A DNA stretch of 35,489 bases from Glaciozyma antarctica PI12 (GCA_002917775.1 KZ627147.1:43825-79313), one strand, 5' to 3'. Positions 1-11,261 are shown, counted from the stretch's first letter. A program made the numbers and translations. Notes: a model not told the origin generated them from the sequence alone.

Positions 1-714
1 TGNNTTGCGCAGAGTCGGCATCGCGGAGAGGGAACAAGAGGAGAGGAGCGAGCGATTCACGTCTTGAGCTCCTTCCCTCACCTCACCAGCAGGGCGTACG
101 GCGTACCATGTGTTGAGAACTGCTCTGGAAGTGTCCTGCTCGCTATCTGCTTCGTATCCGTACCAGCGGTGAGCACCGCGTGTCTCAGCCCGTGAGTCCC
201 AGCTCCTCTCGTCGCCAGCTCACTCTTCCCTAGCAGCGCAGCAGGCCAAGTCTCCTCGCCTAGACTAGCCTGCCTCACACGGTGCTCTACGCAGGGCTGG
301 CTGGCCGTTCTCAAATTGCAGGGCCTGGCACACGGTCAGCTCGCTCTCTTCGCCCCACCGCCTCCCCTTCCCCAGCTGGTGCACTCGCCAGTCGTCGCCT
401 GCTTTTGCAGATCCTCTGACTACGTTCTACGGTGACTACCCTCCCCTTGCACGGGACAGGCCAAGGCAGGCTGATTGTTCCCGCTTGCGATATTCCCTTT
501 CTCCTCAGGCCAATTCTAGGCCCAGCTCGCGTTTATTTTCTCGGCTCAGGCCCGTGCTTGCGGTGGGGGTTCTGGTGGGGCTCTCGGCTGGGTGATGGGA
601 ACCGACTACGGATACTGGGGCCCCGCTCCCATGATCAAACTGCGCGTTCCACTCTCTCAAGGAAGGAGGGGCTCGCTCTCTCTCTCTCTCGTCCCTCAAC
701 ACCTATCGCCAATC
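1..714. other. Left-edge intergenic region upstream of the MFS gene
   Basis: No gene is supported here. The short open frames on both strands have no recognisable protein, and none joins to the transporter downstream. Positions 3-4 are N. A (CT)n microsatellite lies at about 672-690, some 25 nt before the transporter start codon, so it probably sits in the promoter or 5' untranslated region. Pyrimidine-rich tracts of this kind are common in yeast leaders; that role is an inference. Confidence 0.5.
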
Positions 715-3159
715 ATGCCAACCTCAGCCGAAGCAGCACTCGCACGCCTGAATGTCGAGCTCCTACCAGGGACTGAGATCATGGAGGGTACGTTCCATCG
801 CAACGAGTGCGCAAAGCCGCAACTAACGCGCGTTCCCGCCGCAGACATGGGTGGCCTCCACTTTCAGCACGGTGGCAAGGCCGACGTCGTTCTCGTTCCT
901 CAGCCCAGCTCGTCTCCTCACGATCCGCTCAACTGGACCTTCACGTGGAAGATGATTGCTATTTACAACCAAGCCTGTGAGAGAGCTCCACTGTCTGGCA
1001 ATCTCTCGAAGCTGACCCTCCTCTCCGCTCAAGTCTTCTGCCTTGTGTCGGTCATGGCAGCTCTCAGTCTTTCGCCCATGACGCCCTACCTCATCGAGTC
1101 GTTCGGTGTCGATATCAACCGAGTTACGCTCTACGTAGGTCCACCGCCTCAGTTACTTGCGCCGTTTGCTACCCGTTTTGCTCTCGCAGACCGGTGTTTG
1201 CATCATCACGCTGTGCGTTCCTTTCACTCCCTTCCCAGAATAACGCAGCAACTGATGATTCGGTACCCACAGCGGCTACTCCAACTTCTGGATCGTCCCC
1301 GTCGCCAACGTCTTCGGCCGCCGCTTCGCCTCGCTCCTCTGCGCCGTCCTCTGCATGGTTTCTCTAGTGCGTCAATCCCTTCTCTGAGAGAAAGCAGCCC
1401 GAACTGAATCCACCCGTCTCAGATCTGGATGGCGGTCGCAAAGTCGGACGGCTCTTTCATGGGCGCTCGCGCACTCAACGGTATCGGAGCCGCAGCTAAC
1501 GAGTCCATCATGGTGTGTAGTTTTTCACAAGTCAGCCTACGCGACGCTGACGTTACGCACTGCAGGCCATCGTCGCTGCTGATATCTTCTTCCTCCACGA
1601 GCGCGGTACCTACATGGGCCTCTACTTTGGTGCGTGCCTCGCGACTTCCAAGTGGCTCCTTCGTTAACCTATCCCGCTACGCAGCGTGCTACTTCTCCGG
1701 TCTCTACCTCGGTCCCATCATCTCGGGCGAGATTGCCTCGAAGCTCGGGTTCGTTCCCTCGTTCCGCCCCCTCAAGCGACGTTCGCTCACGCAAAGACTT
1801 TCCGCAGCTGGCGCTGGTTCTTCTGGGTCTGCCTCATTCTCCAAGGTGTCAGCACCGTCGCTCTCGCCGTCGCCTTCCCCGAGACCCACTACGGCGCTCC
1901 CACGATCACTGCCGACGCAGCCTTTGTTGACGTCCTCAAGGCCGATGGCGAGGTCGAGCTCAAGGAAGATTTCGAAGCCGCCGGCTCGTCCAAGGACGCT
2001 CCCGCTGAAATCAGCCACGTCGGCCTCGGTCGACCTTCGAAGGGACAGTTCGCTCTCCTCCACCGCCCGGATCAGTCGCAGGTCAAGCGCATTTGGCAGA
2101 CGATCTACATGCCCTTCCTCGTCATCTTTAACCCCATCATCCTCTGGGCTTCGTGCGTTCTCGGTGGAACCGCCAACTCGATGGTGCGCACGTCTCCCGT
2201 CGTTTTGCACGGATTCAGAGCTGACGACCGTCTTCGCAGCTTGCCGCCAACATCAGCGAGAACATTGCTTTCGCTGGACCTCCTTACAACTTCACTCCCA
2301 GGTGCGTGCCTCGCTTCCTCCTTCTCATCAATCCTAACACCTCGTCGCAGCCAAGTCGGATTGACCAACCTCTCGCTCCTCATCGGTGGCTTCATCGGAC
2401 TTTTCACCGCTGGTACGTCCTCTCGCGCATAAGCTCTTTGCAAGTACACAGCTGACGTCGCTTTGCAGGCCCCTTCTCCGACTGGATCTCGGCGCGCGCG
2501 ACGAAGAAGAACCACAACATTCGCGAGCCTGAGATGTACGCTCCTCCCCTCCCTCCGCTCCACAGCTTCGCTAACCTACTTTCTGCAGGCGATTGGCAAG
2601 TCTCATTCCCTACGGAATCATCTACATCATCGGCATGGTCATCCTGTGCGTGTCCCTCTGCCGCGCGCGATTTCGACTCGAAGCTGACGATTTTGTTCGC
2701 AGTGGTGTTGGACTGAGGGAGGGCTGGCCCTGGCAAGTCGTTATCATCGTCGGATTCGGAGGAATCGGTCTCTCGACGGCTTCCCTCCCCACCATCGCCA
2801 TCACCTACGCCGTTGACTGCGTACGTCCTTCTCCCCGCGCCTTCCCTCGCAATCCTAACCCCACGCGCAGTACAAGCCCATGGCCGGCGAAATTCTCTGC
2901 ATCGCCACCGTCATCAAGAACACTTTCGGCTTCGGTACGTCCTCTACCTACGATCGACCGTACGACTCCTCCTGACGGTTCCTCCGCAGGAATGACCTAC
3001 TGGGTCGTCCCCCTCGCTCTCACCAAGGGCTTCATCAACCCCGTCATGATCCTTTTCGCTCTCACCACCTCCGGCCTTCTCGGTGGCATCGTCCTCTTCT
3101 TCTACGGCAAGGACCTTCGCAGGCTCACTAAGGAGTCGTCGCTCCACCGCTGGCATTAA
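715..3159 (+). CDS. MFS transporter, drug:H+ antiporter (DHA1-like), multi-exon
   Basis: A plasma-membrane secondary transporter of the major facilitator superfamily that moves a small organic compound against the proton gradient; the substrate is unknown. The ATG at 715 opens a short cytosolic N-terminus that carries the DPLNW motif typical of fungal DHA1 carriers just before the first helix. Hydrophobic segments follow across about ten exons: FFCLVSVMAALSLSPMTPYL, a TGVCIITLGYSNFWIVPVA segment followed by NVFGRR (the loop 2-3 signature position), the AANESIM...AADIFF region, AACYFSGLYLGPIISGEIAS, then a long charged central loop (about 1910-2090) and a second helical half ending LLGGIVLFFYGKDLRR. 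The stop is TAA at 3157-3159. Introns are 50-70 nt, for example after MVSL near 1370 and after NSM near 2183. It is followed by a flavin monooxygenase on the same strand, 495 nt downstream, so a role in uptake or export of the aromatic substrate is a reasonable inference. Exact exon edges are by eye. Confidence 0.88.
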
Positions 3160-3654
3160 GTTTCGCCTCGGATAGGAAGATAGGGAGCACGATAGGGCTT
3201 TTGTGTACGGATATAAAGGAATATGGTTTTTGAACCCAGTCTTTGCGAAAGTGAAAGGATTCGCGGACTCTGGAGAGAATCTCAGAACTTGCGCGCTGCG
3301 AGCTTTGCCTCCTCCACACCCTCTGCTTTCTCTGAGGATCTCTGAATTGCCTCTGCAACTGCTTCCATATCTGCAGCTGCGCCTGACGTTGCTTGCTACG
3401 GCTCCCCCGGCACCTCCCCACCTCCGAGGAGTCAGGCGTCTTCTGGGGTCTTGTGCATATGAGCCCAGGTGGGCGCATCGAGCGGAATATGCCCTCCGTA
3501 ACACGTGGAGCGGATACAAGTTCCCCGCGCGCTCGTTATCACCGTCTCCACCAGATTTGAGGTAGCCCACCATAGTCCCGCCCCTGTGCGCGTCGAGCGT
3601 TCTGGGATCGCAAGGCGGTCCATCGCTCACCTCTCCAGCATCACCAGCACCAGC
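3160..3654. other. Intergenic region between transporter and monooxygenase
   Basis: This 495-nt stretch should hold the transporter's 3' untranslated region and the promoter and leader of the monooxygenase. A 241-codon open frame on the minus strand (2944-3669) overlaps the transporter's last exons, has low-complexity composition and matches nothing I recognise, so I treat it as a shadow. No RNA gene or repeat is visible. Confidence 0.45.
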
Positions 3655-5872
3655 ATGAGTATCGATCAAGAGCTACCTACCCTCCATGAAGCACCCGTTG
3701 ATGTGTGCATCGTCGGCGCCGGACCTGTCGGAATGGTGAGTCTCTTCGCTCTCGCGTCGATGTCGAGCTGAGAGCCTCTCCAGATCCTCGCTTTGGATCT
3801 CCAGCACCGCAATAAGGATCTCAAGATCACTATTTATGAGCGCCAGCCTGCGCCTTACCCTCTTCCGCGAGCAGGTGCGCTCTCTCTGTCGTTCTGGCGG
3901 CGCGAGCTGACGCTCCTCACTAGTCTGCCTCGACCACGAATCGCTTCGTCTCCTCTACACGTTTGGACTGGGTCCACGAGTCGAGCCAATTATCCACCCC
4001 TGGCCGAACTTCACGTGGAGGGATGCGGAGAAGAAGAGTGCGTTCGCTCCTCCTCGCTCCTTCGACAGGAACTGACCTTGTGCGCAGTGATCGTTGATTT
4101 GGGATGGAAGGAGATGAGCATTAGTGGACATCACAACACTTCTGGATTCAGCCAGCCTCAGCTTGAGCGCCTGCTTGAAGCTGCGGTCGTTGAGCGTGGG
4201 ATCAAGATTGAGCGAGGGTGGTGTGCGTTGCGTTTCTTCTCTCCTGCCCTATACATCGGTAATCTCCATTATTCTAGCACTGCAAAGCGCCGAGAAAGGA
4301 GCCGACTCCGTCACCGCACACTTCAACAAGTGGACCGCCGCCGCCGGACCCGACTTCGCTTCTGCACGAACTCTCGAAGCCAAGTACCTGGTCGGCTGTG
4401 ACGGTGCCAACTCGGCCGTTCGCAAGATAACTGGCATTGGGATGGTCGACATGGGCTTCACGAGCGACTGGCTTGTGCGTCCTTCCCCCTCGCATCGCTC
4501 GAGACTTGGACTGACGAACGACCAGATCGTCGACATCATTCCCAACGACCCGAAGAAGCTTCCGAAGCAGATGACCGAGCATGGCCCTCACCAGCTTTGT
4601 GATCCAGAGAGGCCAACGACGATCGTACACGGCGGGCCAGGGCGCGAGCGAATCGAGTGAGTGGCTCTGGCTGAGCGAGAAGTTCGAAAGCTGAGAGTGC
4701 TCGCAGGTACATGCGCCTTCCTGGCGAGACGATTGAGGAGCTTCCGAAGAAGGAGAATGTCTGGCGCGTGATGAACAAGTGGGGTCTCACCGAGGTACGC
4801 ATGCTTTCCCTCCCCAATCTCGCACTTTTTGACACGCTGCTGCCCTGCAGGAGAACTGCGTGCTTGAACGAACTGCAGTCTACACTTTCCATGCTCGCTG
4901 GTGCGTCTTTTGCTGTTCGTCTCAACCGCCGCAGCTCATTGAACCACCTTCGCAGGACCGAATCTCTTCAATCCGGTCGCCTCTTCCTCGCCGGAGATGC
5001 GTACGTAGTCGTTCTTCCACTTTTTTTTAGTCGACAGCTATCGACTCACTCTCCCGCAGTGCTCATCTCATGCCGCCCTTCATCGGACAAGTACGTCTCG
5101 CTGCCTCGGCTTCTCTGAAGTATATTCTGACCTCGCTGTTCTCGCAGGGAATGAATTCTGGAATCCGAGACGCCGCTGCACTCGCCTGGAGGCTCGATGC
5201 CGTCCTGAAGGGCAAGTTCAAGCCCAGCGTATTCGACAGCTACTCGCCTGAGCGATTGGGACACATCGAGCAAGTCACCGTGCGTCACTTCCTTTCCCCT
5301 CCACGCTTCACTCGCTGAATTGGTGACTGTCACAGAGGCTCGCTGTCAAGCTCGGCAAAGCAATCTGCGTTACTAGCGCCGACGAAGCCGCAGTCATTCA
5401 CGCTCACTTGCGCTCGGGTACGTCCTTCTCCCTTCGCACCGAGCCCCTCACTAACTCGCTCACAGAGCCGCAACCCGTCATCCACTACCGTCTCGGAAGC
5501 CCAGGTCTTTTCATCGACTCCCAGCCCTCCGCAGGTCTGCTCTCGATGCAGCGCAAGATTCTCAACTCAGCCAGCAAACTCGTCTGGCTCGACACGATTG
5601 CCGAATCCCGCTGGACCCTCCTTAGCAGCCATGGATCGCCTCTCGATTCCCTCTCCTACACTTCCAAGTACTTGCTGGAGAAGATGGGAGGAACGGCGAT
5701 TGATTTGGAGGGAAGGGATGAGACGGGAGCGTACAAGGAGTGGTTTGAGGAGGCGTGCGATGGCGCGGAGGTGGTCCTCATTAGGCCGGATTTCTATGTC
5801 GCGTTTGGGTGCAAGATTGCGGATCTGGAGGAGACGTTTGGGGGGTTCGCGAAGGGGGTTGGGTTGGTTTAG
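3655..5872 (+). CDS. FAD-dependent aromatic-ring monooxygenase (phenol / 3-hydroxyphenylpropionate hydroxylase-like, MhpA type)
   Basis: A class A flavoprotein monooxygenase that would use NAD(P)H and O2 to add a hydroxyl group to a phenolic ring. The ATG at 3655 gives a 20-residue leader and then the dinucleotide-binding motif GAGPVG (about residues 21-26), followed by ITIYERQPAPYPLPRA. The second FAD/NAD(P)H signature, with DG, reads YLVGCDGANSAVRK (about 4382-4425). The third, GD motif reads GRLFLAGDA...HLMPPFIGQGMNSGIRDAAA, spread over three exons (about 4978-5180). A thioredoxin-like C-terminal region with ADFYVAFG-like wording (IRPDFYVAFG, about 5785) closes the protein; TAG is at 5870-5872. 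There are about ten short introns. The sequence resembles bacterial MhpA-type and fungal phenol hydroxylase-like enzymes. It neighbours an FAH-family enzyme and an extradiol dioxygenase, which fits a meta-cleavage pathway. The exact substrate cannot be read from sequence. Confidence 0.9.
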
Positions 5873-6161
5873 TGGGGCGTTTTATTTGCGAATTCAGGGT
5901 CATGTTGCAGGACTGTTTGTGTGCCTGCTGCAGAGGATTCCGACTTGGTGAGCGGTGGTAGAAAGTGGTCTGGCTCAACTTGAAGAGTGGTTGAAGAAGG
6001 AAGACAGATTCTTGGGAGGACGGCGGAGCGAGCAACCGAGCGGGCGAGCGACGTCCTTCCCTTCGCAACCCTCAAATCGCTCCCACTTGTACGTCTTCTC
6101 TCGCAGCTTAGGCACCGAAATAAAGAACAGGGCTGAACGACGCGATTCATATTCCAGACCT

Positions 6162-7486
6162 CTACTCAAACTTGACGATGTTGATGAGCGTACCTGCGTG
6201 AGAAGTGCATCGTCAGACCTGCTCGGCCTTGTAAGAACCGAAGCGAGCTTACCGCAATGAGGGGTAACCTCGACGCGCATATCGTCGCCGTCCTTGAGCA
6301 AGTTGTTGGAGAACCTGCGAGCTGAGCGTCAGCGAGAAGCCGGAGGTGGGAAGCGGAGGGACTCACCATCCGATTCCGCCGGGGGTGCCGGTCTACAAAG
6401 GGAGGTTAGCGAGGAAAAGGCTGAAAATGAACTGTTGACGCACCATGATAATCGTTCCCGCCTTGAGCGTCGTGTTTTGCGAGAGGAAGGAGACGAGCTT
6501 GGGGATGGAGAATATGAGGTCGCTGGCAGGGTCTCTCGTCAGTGAGTATCGAGAGAACGGAAGATAAAGGAACGTACGTCAGCTCAATATCCTGCACGAC
6601 TTTGCCGTTCTTGATTCCTCGAAGGCGGAGAACGCTGGGATCCGGAATGGCGCGACTCGAGACGAGGACGGGGCCGATGGGAGCCATCTTGTCGAATCCC
6701 TTGCCCTAGAACAAGCAGGGGTCAGCAAATCGTACAGCTCTGGGTCGGCTTCAACGCACGAGGCACCACTGGGACGTTGCAATCCTGCGAAAGATAGCTC
6801 AGCGAGGTCGACCGAGGGAGAAATGGGCGGCGAGCGTACTTGTCGGGTCCTCCTTGCCACTTGCGAGCAGACACGTCGTTTGAAGAGCAGTACCCAAGCA
6901 CGTAGCTCAATGCATCTTCTTCTGAGACGTTCCTGCAGGTCTTGCCAATTACAAGAGAGACCTCGCTTTCGAAATCCGCCTGTTCACGTCGGTCAGCAGC
7001 GCATCGCAGGTACAGAATGAGCGAGAGATCGTACCTGGTCGTTCTGCCAGTTCTTGTGCACGACAATGGAGTCGGGGAACGGGCCGGAGAGAGCGGTATC
7101 GGGCTTAAGGAAGAGGATGGGGACCGCAGGGATCGGAAGTCCGGCCTCAGCAGCGTGCTTCTTGTACTGCAGAGCGAGGTGAGCTTGGAGACTGCCAAAT
7201 CTCTGAAACGACGCACGTTGAGTCCGACACAGCGGATAGAGAACGTCTCGTCCTCCGCGACAGGGGAGAGAACCGTCTTGACGGTGAGCACTTTGCCAGT
7301 GAACTTCGCCTCCAAGTCCAAGAGGGAGCTCCCCGAGAGCTCGTTGACCTCGACCTTTTCTCCGGCAAACGTGGCGAGTCCGACGTCGAGCTCAGCGTCG
7401 ACTGGCTCACCGACGTGAACGGCGTCGTCTTCCACCGCGACGAAGCGGATGGCGCGGGACCAGAGAGGCGTGCAAGGGCTGGACAT
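6162..7486 (-). CDS. Fumarylacetoacetate hydrolase (FAH) family protein
   Basis: A metal-dependent C-C hydrolase, decarboxylase or tautomerase fold, as in FAHD1, HpcE and the ring-cleavage-product hydrolases and hydratases. The first exon runs from the ATG at 7486 and ends in CVGLN; the next begins YKKHAAEAGLPIP. The metal site is visible: ADFESEVSLVIGK supplies the E-x-E pair and SSNDVSARKWQ the aspartate. The family motifs SQWCLGKGFDKMAPIGP and TGTPGGIGW follow in later short exons. A final exon, spliced at about 6193 after TPHC, gives GTLINIVKFE and a TAG whose complement is at 6162-6164. The length of about 300 residues is normal for the family. There are eight or more introns. It lies tail-to-tail with the monooxygenase and head-to-head with the dioxygenase remnant, about 85-210 nt away, so a shared promoter is likely. 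In this setting the likely substrate is an open-chain ring-cleavage product (inference); acylpyruvase activity is the alternative. Confidence 0.9.
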
Positions 7487-7570
7487 GGTGCTGGAGCTGA
7501 ACGAGTTTGGTTGAGTGGTTGGAGTAGTGCAACGTCAACCCCTCGAAGCTCTTGGGCGTGTGCCCCGCCA

Positions 7571-8153
7571 GGAAAATTGGTGGGCGCGTTTCGGCGGAGA
7601 GGTCGGCGGAGAGACCTTCACCGACCACCAGTGCGTTCTTCCCCCGTTCCTCGTTTCGCGCATCGCCTCACTAACATCACTCTAGCACTTTCTTCTTCAT
7701 GATCGCGCCATCGCAACACATCCACCACTCGAGTTTCGAAGTCCACGATTTCGACACCCAGGTCCGTCCCACTCGTCTCTTCCTCGCTGATCCAGATGAT
7801 CGCTGATCCAGATGATCGGACACAAGTACCTCGAAGAGAAAGGCTACAAGCTCGAATGGGGTATCGGTAAGCTCTCTCTCTCCACTTCCTCGCAGCGCGT
7901 CCTCATCCTGCGCAGGACGCCACGTCCTTGGCTCCCAGATCTTCGACTACTGGCGCGACCCCGTCAGCGGTTTCGTACGCTCTTTTACTCCTTCCCACTC
8001 GCTGCCGAGGCTAACCTCTCTCGCGCGCAGATGATCGAGCATTACTGCGATGGAGATATCGTCAACAAGCATAATGAGATGAAGAGGTCTGCGGCGAGCG
8101 AAGAGGGGTTGGCGGTGTGGGGTCCTCAGCTCCCGGAGAGTTTCTTGCACTAG
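7571..8153 (+). CDS. Extradiol (catechol 2,3-/2,3-dihydroxybiphenyl-type) dioxygenase, C-terminal domain only; 5'-truncated
   Basis: Five small exons splice cleanly into the second vicinal-oxygen-chelate domain of a type I extradiol dioxygenase, an Fe(II) enzyme that opens catechols next to the two hydroxyls. The exons are about 7571-7630, 7686-7761, 7812-7866, 7915-7974 and 8031-8153. The joined text runs NWWARFGGEVGGETFTDHHT, then FFFMIAPSQHIHHSSFEVHD, then KYLEEKGYKLEWGIGRHVLG, then QIFDYWRDPVSGFMIEHYCD. The three metal ligands expected of the family are present: His in TDHH, His in HHSSFEV and Glu in MIEHY. The N-terminal domain (about 130 residues) is missing: upstream the frame meets a stop at 7512-7514 and then the FAH gene's first exon on the other strand. 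The first in-frame ATG (7700) would drop the first His ligand. It is therefore either a remnant or a gene with an unusual start. The family identity is firm; function is doubtful. Confidence 0.75.
7786..7817 (+). repeat. Perfect 2 x 16-bp tandem duplication spanning a splice acceptor
   Basis: The unit gctgatccagatgatc occurs twice back to back (7786-7801 and 7802-7817). Each copy holds a branch-point-like ctgat and a CAG acceptor. Use of the second acceptor (after 7811) keeps the dioxygenase frame. Use of the first adds 16 nt and shifts it. Confidence 0.9.
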
Positions 8154-8335
8154 ATTTGTACTGGGAATCACACAGCGTTAGTACGTGACTGGACTCCGAG
8201 AAAAGGAGGGAGCGAAGGGAGCGAGACACCAGCGAAGATACGAAGTCTTGCGAGATCCCAAATACACTATCTCTCTCTCAAAGCCCACCGCACACCCTCT
8301 CCCAGCGCATCCCAAAACAGCATAAATTACGTCCC

Positions 8336-11261
8336 CTACCCCACCTTGCTCTCATCCAACTCGCTCAAAATCAGCAACACCTTCGCAAACATATTCCCGA
8401 CTCCCCACTCGGTCGTCTGCTGCACCAACCTCGCTCCCGCCGTCAACAGCTCAATCAAATCCATCCTCCTACTAACGCCATCCACGAACCCCGGTAGCAG
8501 GATCTTGAACGCGAGTACCGATCCACCGGGAGAAGGAGGGAGGTGCTGCCATGCGAAATTGGCGCTGAGGTCGATAGAGGGAGAGGAAGGGGAGTAGGAG
8601 ATGTAGGGGGAGCAGGCGAGGTAGGATGCGAGAGTGAGGACGGCGTGAAAGATAGCGCGAGGGATATGGACGCCCGACTGTCCTAGTACTCTCGCGCTCG
8701 ACACCTGCTGCAGCACCTGTTGCTCTTCGTTAGCGGGCTTCGAGGGACGAGGGAGAAGGGGGGAAAGAACGCACCTGCGCGGCGTAGTACAACGCCTTCC
8801 CCGCCCCCTGCGTCCCACACCATTCCTGCAGCGCATCCCTCGCTTTCGCCGCCTGCACGACCCCGCTCTTCCCCACAAACCGATACAGCAACCCCACATC
8901 GACATACCCCTGCAAACAAAGGCTCTGTACGAGCGCCTCGGTGCACCCGACCTCGTTGTCGAAAGCGTCGAGCGATGAACAGACGCGGTGGATGATGGAG
9001 GAAGCTTCGGGGGGTGGGAGGACGCAGGTGAGTCGGAGAGGGGAGGCGAGGGTGCAGGCTGTTACGGTATTCCGGAAAGTTGAACGAGAGGCGAGGAGGT
9101 GATCGCCTAGCAGCACTGCGATTCGTCAATGAGGAACGCGGGGAGAGGGGGGAGGGACGAACGGAGTTGGGAGAGCCAGGCGGAGGCGGTTGGGGCGGAG
9201 AAGAGGGTGTCAGGACTGACCGTGTTGGGGTCGAAGGAAGAGACGAGCTCGGGGTGGACGGAGCCGGTTCGCATCATCGTTTCGTGCACGATTAGGGCTG
9301 CGGCGGTTCTGGAAGCGGCGTCAGTCGGCGAGTTCGCACAACAACCAGTCAGAAACGTACCGCTGATGAGATTCGTACTTCGCCCATGAGTGCCAGGCGA
9401 GCTCGAGATCTGGTGGCGAGAGCGTCTGGAGGTACGAGGACGACAGTGCAGGGAGCTTCGCCTGCATGTCGACCAGGCTGTTCTGCTGAGTCCACTGCGA
9501 AAATTCGAGTCATTAGTGTCGAGGGAGAAGGCCTGGGAAGCAGAACGCACGGCAACGATAGTCCCGTGGAACGCCTCGCTCGTTAGGTGATGAGCCGCGA
9601 CCTGCCAAAAAAGCCTCGTCAGCGCGCACATAATGACGAGGAGTAAGATGGAAGTACGCCCGACATGAAGCCGTAAGTCTGCCCGAGAACAGCGGTCTGA
9701 ATGATGGCCATCGTCTCGTCCGTTCCTCCTGCGAAGCGAGCATGCCACTGCGATTGAAGTCAGCTCCCAGAATCGCGCGCGCCAATAAGAAGAAAGAACG
9801 AACGCAGCGCATAACGACCTTGTGAAGTTGCTCGTAGATGACTCGACCGCGCGTGATAGCAGAATCTGCGTCGTTCATCAGAAGTCGTTCGAAAGCGCAG
9901 GCCGACGAGCGACTCACCAGTGCCAACGAAAACGGCGCCGACGCTGACCATCGATAGAAGTAGTAGAGGAGGAGTCTCGGAGCGACGGAAGGTCGGCGCA
10001 TGAATGAAGGGGAGGATGTGGTGGAATTTGCGGAAGAAGATGGCGACGCAGCGGTCGACGAAATCGAACGTCGGGCCAAGGACTTCAGCTGGGTCGAGCT
10101 GCTTCCATTCCTGCGTCGAAGAAATCGGCTCAGCTGACGAGGATGAGCAACGAACGAAACGTACCTCGACGACGTGAAGGTTCGAAGCCAACCTCGTCAC
10201 ATCGTTCGCTCCAACCGGCCACGACCTCGTTCCCTCCCTACTCGAATCCCACGTCAACACCCCCCTAACCGCCTGCACACATCTCTCCGACACATGCGCC
10301 AACAAAACATCGCTCCCATCCATCGACAACACCTGCGGCAGCGGTCTCGGACTCGGCGCCGCGCTACTGAGGTGGAAGAAGTCGAACCCGACGGCAGGGA
10401 TAGAGGTATGCCACTGCGAGGGATCCGAATTATCGAGCGTGGCTGCTAGCATCGTCTCGAACTGTAGCGGGTCGAGCCATGGATCCACTCCTGCAGTCGA
10501 ATAGCCTCCGCCATTGCTAGGCTGGAAGAAGGATCCGCCTCCGAAGAGGTCCCCCATGTTCCCTAGTAGTCCTCCTTCGTTCGTTGAGGCGAGGTGGGGG
10601 TCGTAAGTCGCGGGGGAGAAGGAGAAGGGGGACGTTTGTTGAGCGGCGTCGTCCTCCAAGCTGCTATGTACCGATCCCGCATTCTCCGTCGCCGAAGTCG
10701 AGCGTAAGAGGTCCGTGAGATCCGCCTCCGTATCGCGTTGCGGTCGTGTAGCCGGTGCAGAGGAGGGAGAACGATCCCTGCCTGCCAACCAGGTCGGGCA
10801 ACGAATCTCTCCGTTGACGTTCTTTTGCCGCTTGTCGTGTCGCTGGAGAGAGTCGAGTCGAGCGAAGGAGCGACCGCAGCGGGGGCAGAGGAAAGGGCGA
10901 ACGTCGTCGTCTGCAAGGAGTCGGAAGGTAACAACCCGGGGGTCAGCTTCCCAGCTCTCCTTCACCCGCACAAGAAGAGAAAGAGCGTACGCGTAGCGCT
11001 GTGCCGCTGAAGATGCTTTTGAAGAGTAAAGGTTGACTCGCACTGGCTGCACTTGAGGGTACGCTGCGTCGTCGCGGGCTGGGTCAGCGCCCAGTGCCCC
11101 ACAGCGACTACCCCGCGTTTCTCTGGAGGGCGACGGACGGGATTACTGGGCCCAGCAGCGGTTGCAGGATCCGTAGCAGCACGAGGCATCGGTGCCTGCT
11201 CGTCGTTTGAAGGCGTCGGTGTCCAAGGGGAGAACGAAGGGACGACCTTCAGCCGCTGCAA
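8336..11261 (-). CDS. C2H2 zinc-finger transcription factor with fungal-specific (Fungal_trans) domain
   Basis: A nuclear regulator, read from the ATG at 11261 to a TAG whose complement is at 8336-8338. The N-terminus holds two adjacent C2H2 fingers. Finger 1 is CSQCESTFTLQKHLQRHSAT followed by His; that last His codon is completed only after an intron (about 10993 to 10914). Finger 2 starts FLCPRCGRSFARLDSLQRH and has no normally spaced second His, so it looks degenerate or uses a distant Cys. A Gly/Ser/Pro-rich linker follows (about 10400-10750). After it, exons such as FDFVDRCVAIFFRKFHHILP, IHAPTFRRSE and the YKF-like helices of the Fungal_trans (PF04082-type) regulatory domain continue for about 500 residues with some eight introns. 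The C-terminus ends LLILSELDESKVG. It closes the aromatic gene cluster and converges on the dioxygenase remnant, so it is the best candidate pathway regulator (inference). The substrate or ligand is unknown. Confidence 0.85.

Noticed and set aside
2944-3669. 241-codon minus-strand open frame
   Set aside because: It overlaps the last transporter exons, is rich in Arg, Ser and Gly with no recognisable motif, and is explained by GC-rich shadow coding.
9760-11052. 430-codon open frame taken as the full regulator
   Set aside because: Its N-terminal part (before DDDVRPFLC) is intron sequence; the true first exon starts at 11261 and supplies finger 1.
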